From contig NZ_SLVF01000013.1 in assembly GCF_004345365.1 (NCBI RefSeq), positions 62,001-126,000 of the forward strand: a stretch of DNA of 64,000 nucleotides. The letters run 5' to 3'. Shown here one piece after another: positions 18,713-25,657 of the stretch. Position numbers and translations under genes: made by a program. Every line of letters begins with the position of its first letter. The stretch's first letter is position 1. A model generated the notes under the pieces. That model ran no database searches. It saw only the letters and a program-made list of their open reading frames with translations, and was not told where the DNA came from. This DNA is from Kribbella sp. VKM Ac-2568. GTDB taxonomy: Bacteria > Actinomycetota > Actinomycetes > Propionibacteriales > Kribbellaceae.

Positions 18713-18734
18713 TCTTCTGAAGCTGACCCTTTAC

Positions 18735-18749
18735 GTTGCCGATGGCAAC
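18735..18749. promoter_or_regulatory. Palindrome GTTGCC-GAT-GGCAAC before the OsmC gene
   Basis: Perfect six-base arms with a three-base centre, nine bases upstream of the OsmC start. No T-run follows, so an operator or transcript-start element for the OsmC gene is likelier than a terminator of the preceding gene. The regulator is not apparent in the neighbourhood. Confidence 0.45.
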
Positions 18750-18757
18750 AGATTGTG

Positions 18758-19201
18758 ATGGACATGGGCGACGACTCTCTCCGCCAGGTGCAGTTCGAGC
18801 GCACGGCCAACAACAAGTACGAGGTGCGCAACGTGCGCGGCGGCAGCATCTCGGTGGGATCCGGCAGTGACACCGACTTCACCCCGGTGGAGCTGTTCCT
18901 GGCCTCGATCGGCGTCTGCTCGGCGATCGACGTGGACACGGTGACCACCCGCCGGGCCGAGCCGGCCGAGTTCCGCGCGGTGGTCCGCGGCGACAAGCTC
19001 CGCGACCCCGAGCAGGGCAACCGGATGGAGGACCTCGTGGTCGAGTTCACCATCCGCTTCCCCGAGGGCGAGGACGGCGACAAGGCGCGCGAGGCGCTGC
19101 CGCGCGCGCTGAAGATGTCGCACGACCGGCTCTGCACGGTCAGCCGCACGGTGGAGATCGGTACGCCGGTCACCGCCCGGCTGGTCGACGAGACGGAGTG
19201 A
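18758..19201 (+). CDS. OsmC family protein
   Basis: Thiol-dependent peroxidase-like or organic-hydroperoxide-resistance family, cytosolic, 147 residues. Conserved features are the first reactive cysteine region PVELFLASIGVCSAIDVDTV, the RMEDLVVEFTIRFPEG strands, and a C-terminal region (MSHDRLCTVSRTVEIGTPV) where a second cysteine lies in the place usual for OsmC. GTG at 18755, ATG at 18758 and ATG at 18764 are all in frame; with a palindrome ending at 18749 there is no room for a normal ribosome site, so the message may be leaderless. The next gene begins three bases after the stop. Confidence 0.9.
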   Translation: MDMGDDSLRQVQFERTANNKYEVRNVRGGSISVGSGSDTDFTPVELFLASIGVCSAIDVDTVTTRRAEPAEFRAVVRGDKLRDPEQGNRMEDLVVEFTIRFPEGEDGDKAREALPRALKMSHDRLCTVSRTVEIGTPVTARLVDETE

Positions 19202-19203
19202 GC

Positions 19204-19569
19204 ATGCAGTTCCTGCTGCTGATCTGCGCCGACGTCTCACTCGTCCCCGACGACGCCTTCGCGAAGGGCTGCGAGGGCTGGACCGAGGAGATGCTCGAAC
19301 GCGGAGTCCTCAAGGACGGCGGCACCGGGCTGCACGCACCCGCGAGTGCCCGGACCGTCCGGGTCCGGCCGACGGAGGAAGGCGACGAGGTGTCGATCAC
19401 CGACGGCCCGTTCGCCGAGACCAAGGAACTGATCGGCGGCACCTGCATCCTCGAGTGCGACACCCTGGACGAAGCCGTAGCCCACGCCGCCCACCACCCC
19501 TCAGCCCGCTACGGCGCCATAGAAGTCCGCCCCATCTGGGACCCCAGCACCCCCGCCCCGTGGAGCTAA
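19204..19569 (+). CDS. YCII/DGPF-domain protein
   Basis: Small dimeric ferredoxin-like-fold protein of 121 residues. It has the diagnostic DGPF motif (SITDGPFAETKELIGG), followed by the alternating strands and the ending AIEVRPIWD. In other actinobacteria such proteins accompany ECF42 sigma factors, but no sigma gene is next to this copy. The ATG at 19204 lies two bases after the OsmC stop, so the two are probably one transcript. Its function is unknown; muconolactone-isomerase-like chemistry has been proposed for the fold. Confidence 0.88.
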   Translation: MQFLLLICADVSLVPDDAFAKGCEGWTEEMLERGVLKDGGTGLHAPASARTVRVRPTEEGDEVSITDGPFAETKELIGGTCILECDTLDEAVAHAAHHPSARYGAIEVRPIWDPSTPAPWS

Positions 19570-20004
19570 GCCCAGCCTCATGGGCCTGACCCCAGCCCCA
19601 CCACCACCGGCCTGAAGATCAGCGGCGCAATCGTCGACGATGTGGAGTCCGCCGGCATCACGATGCCGGAGTACGTGAAGCCGGCCGCAGTGGTACGAGC
19701 GGCGACCTCGAACACCCAAGCGGGACCTGGGACACCCAAGCGGGACCTTGAACACCCAAGCGGGACCTTCAACACCCAAGCGGGACCTGGGGCACCCCAT
19801 TTCCTGTCCGAGGTCCCCGGATGGTGACCGGACCCATCACGAGGGCTCGGGCCCGCGAGACAGGTGCTGTTGCTGAGTGCTGGCGGTCCGCTTGAACAGC
19901 TGCACCGGATGAGCCTGGAGCATCAGCGGCTCCTGGCGGAGTCGACGAACCGGGCCGTCTTGGTGAACGCCTATCTGCCAAGCGAGGTGGGCACTTCCTC
20001 GCAC
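19570..20004. other. Gene-free stretch with orphan peptide-coding tail and 20-base tandem repeats
   Basis: Directly after the YCII gene, the plus strand frame stays open to 19827 and reads TTGLKISGAIVDDVESAGIT, MPEYVKPAAVVRA, then repeated QAGPG-like residues encoded by the tandem repeats. It has protein-like composition but no ribosome site, and I do not recognise the family; it could be the end of a lost gene. The rest (19828-20004) shows nothing convincing. Confidence 0.4.
19711..19790. repeat. Four tandem copies of a 20-base unit
   Basis: Four units, each close to AACACCCAAGCGGGACCTGG, at 19711, 19731, 19751 and 19771; the units differ only at the first base or two and the last two bases. 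A fifth, degraded start (GGCACCCCAT) follows. No spacers are present, so it is not a CRISPR array. Confidence 0.85.
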
Positions 20005-20775
20005 CTAAGCGGGTGGGGTGAGGAATTCTCGGACTCCGCGGAGGTGGGTTTTGAGGAGGTCTTGGGTTTTCGTGCTGTCCAGGCGGATGTCCGAGGGGTT
20101 CGAGCCGGTGGGGAGCTTCGTCGGGTCGAGCCCTTCGTGTACTGCGATCAACTGGCCGAGTTCGTGGCGGCTGACCGCGTCTGCTCCACCGACATGCGCG
20201 ATACCGGCGTGACCTGACTCGAGTAGTTCGAGCAGTGCGCTGGCGAGATCGGTGACGTGGATGGGGCACCGGATGTTGTCGGTGTAGAGCGCCCCCGGCC
20301 CACCCTTGACGAGCCCCCGCACCCATCGCTCGATCCGCCCGCCACCGACGATGAGGGAAGTGCGGGCGATCACCGCGGTCGGATCGATCGCGCGTACGGC
20401 GGTCTCGGCCGCCGCCTTCGCAGCGCCGTACGGCGTGATGGGATCCGGGACCGCCTCCTCGCCGTACGGGCTGTCCTTCCCGGAGAACAACGCGTCACTC
20501 GACACATGCACCAGCCGGATCCCACGCGCCGCGATCGCTACGTTCGCCGCCCCGTCGGCCGTCGTCACCCAGTCAGACTGGAGATAGGCCGTATGGATGA
20601 TCGCGTCCGGCCGCACCTCCTGCACGGCAGCCTCCACCTCATCCCGCCGCCGCACATCGACCCGCACCCCACCGTCCACCGGCACACTGTTGTAACAAGC
20701 AACAACCTCATGCCGCGCAACCCGCCGGATCTCCCGCCCCAACTCCCCGGACCCCCCGGTCACCAGAATCCTCAT
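20005..20775 (-). CDS. RmlD-like NAD-dependent sugar-nucleotide reductase/epimerase
   Basis: Extended-SDR protein of 256 residues resembling dTDP-4-dehydrorhamnose reductase. MRILVTGGSGELGREIRR is the dinucleotide-binding loop; DAIIHTAYLQSDW and LVHVSSDALFSG precede the active-site pair in TPYGAAKAAAE (YxxxK), and the C-terminal substrate part follows. No rhamnose genes lie nearby, so its substrate is open. The ATG overlaps the stop of the upstream 139-residue gene by four bases (ATGA), so the two are coupled and belong to the minus-strand run starting with the Lrp gene. Confidence 0.88.
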   Translation of the reverse strand: MRILVTGGSGELGREIRRVARHEVVACYNSVPVDGGVRVDVRRRDEVEAAVQEVRPDAIIHTAYLQSDWVTTADGAANVAIAARGIRLVHVSSDALFSGKDSPYGEEAVPDPITPYGAAKAAAETAVRAIDPTAVIARTSLIVGGGRIERWVRGLVKGGPGALYTDNIRCPIHVTDLASALLELLESGHAGIAHVGGADAVSRHELGQLIAVHEGLDPTKLPTGSNPSDIRLDSTKTQDLLKTHLRGVREFLTPPA

Positions 20776-21191
20776 CTGCTGCTCAGCTCCTGGAATCGGG
20801 CCCGAAGCTCCAGAGCCGATTCGCCGAGCAGGTATGAGGTGAGAACCAGCTCCAGGAGAGCGCCGTCGTACTCGTCGTCAGCCTTCTTGTAGCGCTCCGG
20901 AGAGCGCTCCACTACGGCGCTGACGATGCGCCGGCCGCCGTCGGTGACCGGCGCGAGGGTGACCTCATAGATACAGAAGCCGGTCCAGCTGCGGTGCAGG
21001 AAGAGGACGTCCCCCTCAGCGACGACATCCCACTTCTCCTCCATGCTCCCGGACTCGTGGCCGAGCTCGAGCGTGGCCCAGTCCTCAGCTGACCAGATGC
21101 GCTCCGGCAATGCCGGCAACGGTTGCGGGGCAACGATCGGGAGGAGCGGGTGGGTGAACGAAGACCGAGTGACACGCTGGCGGGCATGCAT
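20772..21191 (-). CDS. Conserved hypothetical protein, 139 residues
   Basis: I do not recognise the family. The product is soluble, without signal peptide or membrane segment, and begins MHARQRVTRSSFTHPLLPIV. It has a W/F-rich centre (EEKWDVVAEGDVLFLHRSWT, then GFCIYEVTLAPVTDGG) and a charged helical end with YKKADDEYDGALLELVL. The pattern of a short beta-sheet with a C-terminal helix resembles small stand-alone binding domains, but that is only shape. It lies 24 bases after the NlpC-like gene and overlaps the reductase start by four bases, so it is part of the same probable operon. Confidence 0.75.
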   Translation of the reverse strand: MHARQRVTRSSFTHPLLPIVAPQPLPALPERIWSAEDWATLELGHESGSMEEKWDVVAEGDVLFLHRSWTGFCIYEVTLAPVTDGGRRIVSAVVERSPERYKKADDEYDGALLELVLTSYLLGESALELRARFQELSSR

Positions 21192-21215
21192 GAGGTGATC
21201 CTAGGGCGGGTGGTT

Positions 21216-22067
21216 TCAGGGGTGGAGGGTGTGGCGGGTCAGATGCCAGCCAGGGGTACGGGTAGAGCGACGGACTTCGGGGGCGGTGCGAATCTTGCGT
21301 GGGGACGTCCAGGACTGGGACGGTTTGTGAAGGGTCCAGCCGGCGCCGATGGTGATCGCCGCGTGCTGGACCAGGCGGTCGGCGTCACGCCAGACAAGTA
21401 CGGTGCCCGGTACGTCGTCCCGCCCGCCGCGGGTGGTGTTGTCGGCCAGCCACTGGTCGAAGGGCTCCCGCTGCATCCAGGTGTCAGCCGCTCCATCGAC
21501 ACCCGCGGCCGCCATCACCGTGCCGAAGCAGTTCGGCCCGCTGCCGTCGGGGAACGTGCCGGCCAGTTCGCGAGCGCGCGGCAGGAGCGGTGCTGCCAAC
21601 GCCCAAACAGACTCCGGTACTTCGCGGTGGTGGCTCGGGCCGAGGGCTTCGCTCACGATGCGAGGCAATACGTCGGCGGCCGAGTCCCGCAGCAGCGACT
21701 TCCACCAGACGAAGCGATGCCCGTCGGCCTGCAGGCGGATCTCCGGCCCGAATACGTCGCGCCACGCCCTGACGGTCGGCACACTCCCACGCTCATGGAC
21801 CACCTGCGCTCTCACCAGGCCGGCCCGGGTAGTGCGCGGCAGATCCATGAAGGTCGACTCGTCCAGCCAGACGGACCTCAGCCGCCCGTCGACGCCGTAC
21901 GAGTGATACGTATCCCGCTGCTGACGGTCAGGCTCGGTGTCATCCTGCGCCAGGCCCCATAGAGCGATCTGCTTGGCGGTCAGGTAGAACGGCTGCCGAT
22001 CCGGCGCGAGCCACCCGATCCACTGGTGAAGGAGTGCGGGGGAGACCTCGATCCCGAGGACCTCCAT
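21216..22067 (-). CDS. NlpC/P60-like (papain-fold) protein with N-terminal extension
   Basis: 283 residues in two parts. Residues 1-150 are an unrecognised soluble domain (MEVLGIEVSPALLHQWIGWL...) rich in W and charged residues. The C-terminal part resembles an NlpC/P60 cysteine peptidase or amidase: Cys in SGPNCFGTVMAAAGV, a P-G-T-V-L-V-W strand, and His in RLVQHAAITIG followed by WTLHKPSQSW. No signal peptide is visible, unlike most wall hydrolases of this fold, so an intracellular role is indicated. The ATG overlaps the Lrp stop by one base. Assignment rests on motif order only. Confidence 0.65.
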   Translation of the reverse strand: MEVLGIEVSPALLHQWIGWLAPDRQPFYLTAKQIALWGLAQDDTEPDRQQRDTYHSYGVDGRLRSVWLDESTFMDLPRTTRAGLVRAQVVHERGSVPTVRAWRDVFGPEIRLQADGHRFVWWKSLLRDSAADVLPRIVSEALGPSHHREVPESVWALAAPLLPRARELAGTFPDGSGPNCFGTVMAAAGVDGAADTWMQREPFDQWLADNTTRGGRDDVPGTVLVWRDADRLVQHAAITIGAGWTLHKPSQSWTSPRKIRTAPEVRRSTRTPGWHLTRHTLHP

Positions 22068-22525
22068 CAGAGCTCCGGCGGTGGCGCCTGCGGTCCGCGG
22101 TACGGTTGGGTCTCGCTGTAGACGAGGTTCGTCGTGGTGCTGCCGAACTCGGTCAGCTCGTTCACCAGGTGCTCCAGATGCGCCATCGACCCGGCCGCGA
22201 CCTTCAACGTGTAGCAGTCGTCACCGGTGGTCCGCAGGCACTCGAGGATCTCGAACCGCTCGTCCAGCAGTTTGTGCAGAGGACCGTGCTTGTTGCCCGG
22301 ATACTTCAGCCGTACTACGGCCAGCACGGGGAATCCCACCTTCGTCAGGTCCACGTCCGCGCGATAGCCGCTGATCACGCCGATCGACTCCAGCCGCTTC
22401 ACCCGCTCGGTGGTCGCCGAGGCGCTGAGGTTCACCCGGCGGCCGAGCTCGGTCAGCGAGATCCGCCCGTCGTGTTGGACCTCGACCAGGATGGCCCAGT
22501 CGGTCGGATCGAGAGTCTCGGTCAT
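22067..22525 (-). CDS. Lrp/AsnC family transcriptional regulator
   Basis: 152 residues. N-terminal helix-turn-helix (LDPTDWAILVEVQHDGRISL, TELGRRVNLSASATTERVKR, LESIGVISGYRADVD) followed by the RAM ligand-binding domain with FEILECLRTTGDDCYTLKV. It is expected to form dimers to octamers and to respond to an amino acid. The ATG at 22525 opens MTETLDPTDW; upstream codons in the same frame overlap the divergent LLM gene and lack similarity. It is the first gene of a run with the NlpC-like, unknown and RmlD-like genes (overlaps 1 base, 24-base gap, 4 bases) and is divergent from the LLM oxidoreductase. Confidence 0.93.
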   Translation of the reverse strand: MTETLDPTDWAILVEVQHDGRISLTELGRRVNLSASATTERVKRLESIGVISGYRADVDLTKVGFPVLAVVRLKYPGNKHGPLHKLLDERFEILECLRTTGDDCYTLKVAAGSMAHLEHLVNELTEFGSTTTNLVYSETQPYRGPQAPPPEL

Positions 22526-22613
22526 TCGGCCAAGATACCGGGGAATCCACGGCCGAACACCCGCTTTTCGGCGAGGATTCTCTTCAACCAGGACGTTCCG
22601 GCTGGATAGCCTG

Positions 22614-23471
22614 ATGGGCGTGGAAATCGGTGTGAACGTCCCCAACTTCGGCCCCGGAACCAACCCCGGCCGGCTCCGCGACTGGGCCCGCACGGTGGAA
22701 GGTCTCGGCTACGACCTGTTGATGGTGTCCGACCATGTCGCGGTGACACCCGACGTGGCGGAGCAGTACCCGGCGCCTTTCTACGAGCCCTTCACCACGT
22801 TGAGCTGGCTCGCCGGAGTCACCGGCACCATTCGCCTCGGGACCACCGTGCTCATCGCGCCGTACCGGCACCCGCTGCTGGTGGCACGGATGGCCGCCAA
22901 CCTCAATCAGCTCAGCGGCGGCCGGCTCGTGCTGGGGATGGGCGTGGGTTGGGCGCGGCAGGAGTTCGTGGCGCTCGGCGTCGATTTCGCTCGTCGCGGG
23001 AAGCTCACCGACGAGCTTCTCCGCGACATCCGGAAGGCATGGGAGAACGACGCGGACTACCGTAGTGGCGACATCCCGATCTGGGTCGGCGGACGCGGGG
23101 ACGCCGGACTCCGTCGTACGGTCCGGTACGGCGACGCGTGGCATCCGTTGCGCGAGCGGGTCGACTGGATGCGCGGCGCGCTCGATCGGCTGAAGGCGCT
23201 CGCGGACGAGGAAGGCCGGTCAGTCCCGGGATTCGCGCCACGGATCCTGCTGCGCTTGACGGACGAGCCGGTGGCTGACGACGTACGGGTCGCTGGTGAA
23301 GGCTCGATCGACCAGGTGATGGGGGATCTCGACGAACTCCGCCTGCTCGGCGCGGAGGCCGTCGTACTGGATCCGTTCGTCGGCGACCCGGCGGAGACCG
23401 AGCGTCCCGAACAAGCATGGCAGGCGCTCGCGACCGTCGCGGCCGCCTGGAAACAGTCGAGACATCAATGA
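22614..23471 (+). CDS. LLM class F420-dependent oxidoreductase
   Basis: Luciferase-like TIM-barrel monooxygenase/reductase of 285 residues. Starts MGVEIGVNVPNFGPGTNPGR, then LGYDLLMVSDHVAVTPDVAE, the TTVLIAPYRHPLLVARMAAN core and LVLGMGVGWARQEF, which together match the TIGR03619-like F420 group common in actinomycetes. ATG at 22614 is used (GTG at 22620 also possible). Lrp gene diverges 88 bases away and may control it. The stop lies 11 bases before the deaminase start, so the two are probably cotranscribed. Substrate unknown; an FMN-dependent enzyme is an alternative. Confidence 0.88.
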   Translation: MGVEIGVNVPNFGPGTNPGRLRDWARTVEGLGYDLLMVSDHVAVTPDVAEQYPAPFYEPFTTLSWLAGVTGTIRLGTTVLIAPYRHPLLVARMAANLNQLSGGRLVLGMGVGWARQEFVALGVDFARRGKLTDELLRDIRKAWENDADYRSGDIPIWVGGRGDAGLRRTVRYGDAWHPLRERVDWMRGALDRLKALADEEGRSVPGFAPRILLRLTDEPVADDVRVAGEGSIDQVMGDLDELRLLGAEAVVLDPFVGDPAETERPEQAWQALATVAAAWKQSRHQ

Positions 23472-23482
23472 TGGGAGCAGCA

Positions 23483-23905
23483 GTGACAGCACGGGATGAC
23501 CTCCTGCGGCGGGCGATCGAGCTCGCGGCAACGGCCCGTAAATCCGGCAATCCGCCCTTCGGCTCGCTACTCGCCGGACCCGACGGCACGGTGATCGCCG
23601 AGGACCACAACACCTCGATCACGGACAACGACATCAGCGCCCATCCCGAGCTCAAGCTCGCCAAGTGGGCCGCGGCCAACCTGGATCCGGAGACGGCAGC
23701 CGGCACGACCATGTACACCAGTTGCCAGCCGTGCGGCATGTGCGCCGGCGCGATCGAACGTTCCGGCCTGGGCCACGTCGTCTACGCCCTGTCCGGCGAG
23801 CAGTTGAACGCCCTCAAGTCCGGCGGTCCGTTCCCCGCGGTCCCACAGGAAGGCCCGAACCTGTACGACGAGGCACGCGTCCCGGTGGACGGCTACTACA
23901 ACTGA
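23483..23905 (+). CDS. Nucleoside/cytidine deaminase-like zinc enzyme
   Basis: Zinc hydrolase of the cytidine deaminase superfamily, 140 residues. The metal site is H-P-E (AHPELKLAKW: His ligand, catalytic Glu) with P-C-G-M-C (SCQPCGMCAGAIERSG: two Cys ligands). The HPE form, rather than HAE, is a known variant in guanine/nucleoside deaminase relatives. GTG at 23483 is chosen since GGGAG lies five bases upstream and VTARDDLLRRAIELA is the family start; ATG codons at 23468 and 23471 are in frame but have no ribosome site. A base or nucleoside substrate is likely, not defined. Confidence 0.88.
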   Translation: MTARDDLLRRAIELAATARKSGNPPFGSLLAGPDGTVIAEDHNTSITDNDISAHPELKLAKWAAANLDPETAAGTTMYTSCQPCGMCAGAIERSGLGHVVYALSGEQLNALKSGGPFPAVPQEGPNLYDEARVPVDGYYN

Positions 23906-23994
23906 CCTCTCTCACCCGGTGGACCCCAGGGTGGGTGAACTCGCCTGGGGACCCGTGGGCTGGCAAGGTATGCCGCGGGCCGGGTGAGAGGAGG
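23906..23994 (+). promoter_or_regulatory. Nested inverted repeats in the kinase leader
   Basis: Outer arms: CTCTCACCCGG within 23906-23919 and CCGGGTGAGAG at 23980-23990 (11 perfect bases). Inner arms: CCCCAGG (23924-23930) and CCTGGGG (23944-23950). The right outer arm runs into the kinase ribosome site GAGGAGGA (23989-23996), so folding would hide it. No T-run follows, so this is not a standard terminator. Confidence 0.5.
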
Positions 23995-24001
23995 ACCGCT
24001 G

Positions 24002-25657
24002 GTGCCAGACGTGTTCGCCGGGCGGTTCGAGCTGATCGACCCGATCGGTTCAGGCGGGACCGGTACGGTCTGGCGTGCGTGGGACCGCCGCCTGGAACGT
24101 CTCTGCGCCGCGAAGGTACTGCGCCAGCGCCACGCGGGCGCTCTCCTCCGTTTCGTCCGCGAGCAAGGGCTGCGACTCGACCACCCGAACGTGCTGAGCC
24201 CGTATGGCTGGGCGGCGGACGACGACCAGGCGCTCCTCGCGATGGACCTCGTCGGCGGCGGCTCGGTGGACAGCCTGGTCGCCGACTTCGGTGCCCTGCC
24301 TGAGCGCTACGCCGCCGAGTTGCTCGCCCAACTCCTCCGCGCCCTCGAACAGGTCCACGCAGCCGGGCTCGTCCACCGCGATGTGAAACCCGCCAACCTG
24401 CTGCTCGAGACCACTGGCACCGGCATCCCCGTACTCCGTCTCAGCGACTTCGGCATCGCGCTGTCCCTCGGGGAGCCGCGCCTCACCCAGCACGGAGCCG
24501 TCGTGGGCACCCCCGGCTACGTAGCTCCCGAGGCCCTCGCAGGCGAACCCCCGTCAACCAAGCAAGACCTCTACGCCGCCGGAGTCACCGCCTGGCAACT
24601 CCTCACCGGCGAAGAACCCCCAGCCGCCGGCCCACTACCTTCGCGCCCGAACACGACCGGCATCGTCTGGGCTGTCGTCGAATCCCTGATCCACTCCGAA
24701 CCCGCCCGACGCCCGGACTCAGCCGAGGCAGCCCTCGAATCCCTGGCGCCCGTCCTCGCCACCGCACCACAGATCCCAGCCCACACCCCAGACGGCGAAC
24801 TGATCGAAGTCTTCAACCAACTCCCACCCCTCCCCACGCCTTACACCAAGTTGCCCACGCCAGCCGCGACACCACCCGCGGCATCCGCAACACCATCCGC
24901 GGCACCGAAGGAGGTGCCGGTCGAGGCTCCCTCCGCCCTGGCGCGCGGAGGTGAGCAGGCGCGAGCGGTGGGTTCCTCGGCCCGACCGGGCGCTGGGCAA
25001 CGGGCCGAGGGCTGGCCTACTGCAGCTTCGTCGGCCGAGCTGCCTACCGTTCCTGTCGTGCACGGGGTGCCCGGAGATCCAGCCGACCAGCAACCGGCCG
25101 GGACAAGGCGGCCTGAGCGGGAGCACGCTGCAGGCGCATCGGCGGATCGTCTGAGGCCCCCGCCGAGGCCGACGCCGCCGCCGTCCACGTCGCCTGGTGC
25201 AGCCGCGGACGCGTCACAGTCCACGTCGCACTCCATTTCGCCGGGTGCGTCGCCGTCCACCTCGCTGTCCGTGACCCCGTCGCCGTCAACGAGGCCGTCC
25301 ATGTCGCCGGGTGCCGCCGCGGGTGTGTCGCCTACGGCGGGGAGGCCGGTGCGGCGGCGTCTGGTGCTGGGTGGTGTCGGGCTCGTGGGGTTGGTTGTGG
25401 CTGGGGTTGTTGGGGTGTTGTTGCTTGATGGGGGTGAGGAGGGCGGGGGATCGCCGCCGACAGTGTCGCCAAGCGGGTCGGCCAGTGGGACGCCGTCGAC
25501 GGTGCCGACCGGGTCAGTCACGCGCGCTCCCAATGCGCAGCTCAAGATGGGGGATCCGTGCGGTTGGCAGGAAGCCGGGGCTGTGGAAACGACTGCTGAC
25601 GGCACCCGGGTCGAGTGCCGTCAGCAAGGTTCGTCCTATCTATGGGTCAAGGTCTAG
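24002..25657 (+). CDS. Eukaryote-type Ser/Thr protein kinase, membrane-anchored
   Basis: 551 residues. Cytosolic kinase domain (about 8-270): glycine loop GSGGTGTVWRAW, ATP-lysine K38, catalytic D127 in HRDVKPANLL, metal D149 in SDFGIA, and the APE-type PGYVAPEAL. A long Pro/Ser/Thr-rich linker (about 275-445) is followed by one transmembrane helix near 453-476 and a small external C-terminal domain ending ECRQQGSSYLWVKV with two Cys. This is the PknB-like architecture without PASTA repeats, so its sensor is this short tail. GTG at 24002 with GAGGAGGA upstream. Stop codon overlaps that of the convergent VWA gene. Likely autophosphorylated in the activation loop. Confidence 0.93.
   Translation: MPDVFAGRFELIDPIGSGGTGTVWRAWDRRLERLCAAKVLRQRHAGALLRFVREQGLRLDHPNVLSPYGWAADDDQALLAMDLVGGGSVDSLVADFGALPERYAAELLAQLLRALEQVHAAGLVHRDVKPANLLLETTGTGIPVLRLSDFGIALSLGEPRLTQHGAVVGTPGYVAPEALAGEPPSTKQDLYAAGVTAWQLLTGEEPPAAGPLPSRPNTTGIVWAVVESLIHSEPARRPDSAEAALESLAPVLATAPQIPAHTPDGELIEVFNQLPPLPTPYTKLPTPAATPPAASATPSAAPKEVPVEAPSALARGGEQARAVGSSARPGAGQRAEGWPTAASSAELPTVPVVHGVPGDPADQQPAGTRRPEREHAAGASADRLRPPPRPTPPPSTSPGAAADASQSTSHSISPGASPSTSLSVTPSPSTRPSMSPGAAAGVSPTAGRPVRRRLVLGGVGLVGLVVAGVVGVLLLDGGEEGGGSPPTVSPSGSASGTPSTVPTGSVTRAPNAQLKMGDPCGWQEAGAVETTADGTRVECRQQGSSYLWVKV

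Noticed and set aside
19642-19827. Ribosomal peptide (lasso-like) precursor
   Set aside because: No ribosome site, no modification genes nearby, and the possible core is only the tandem repeats.
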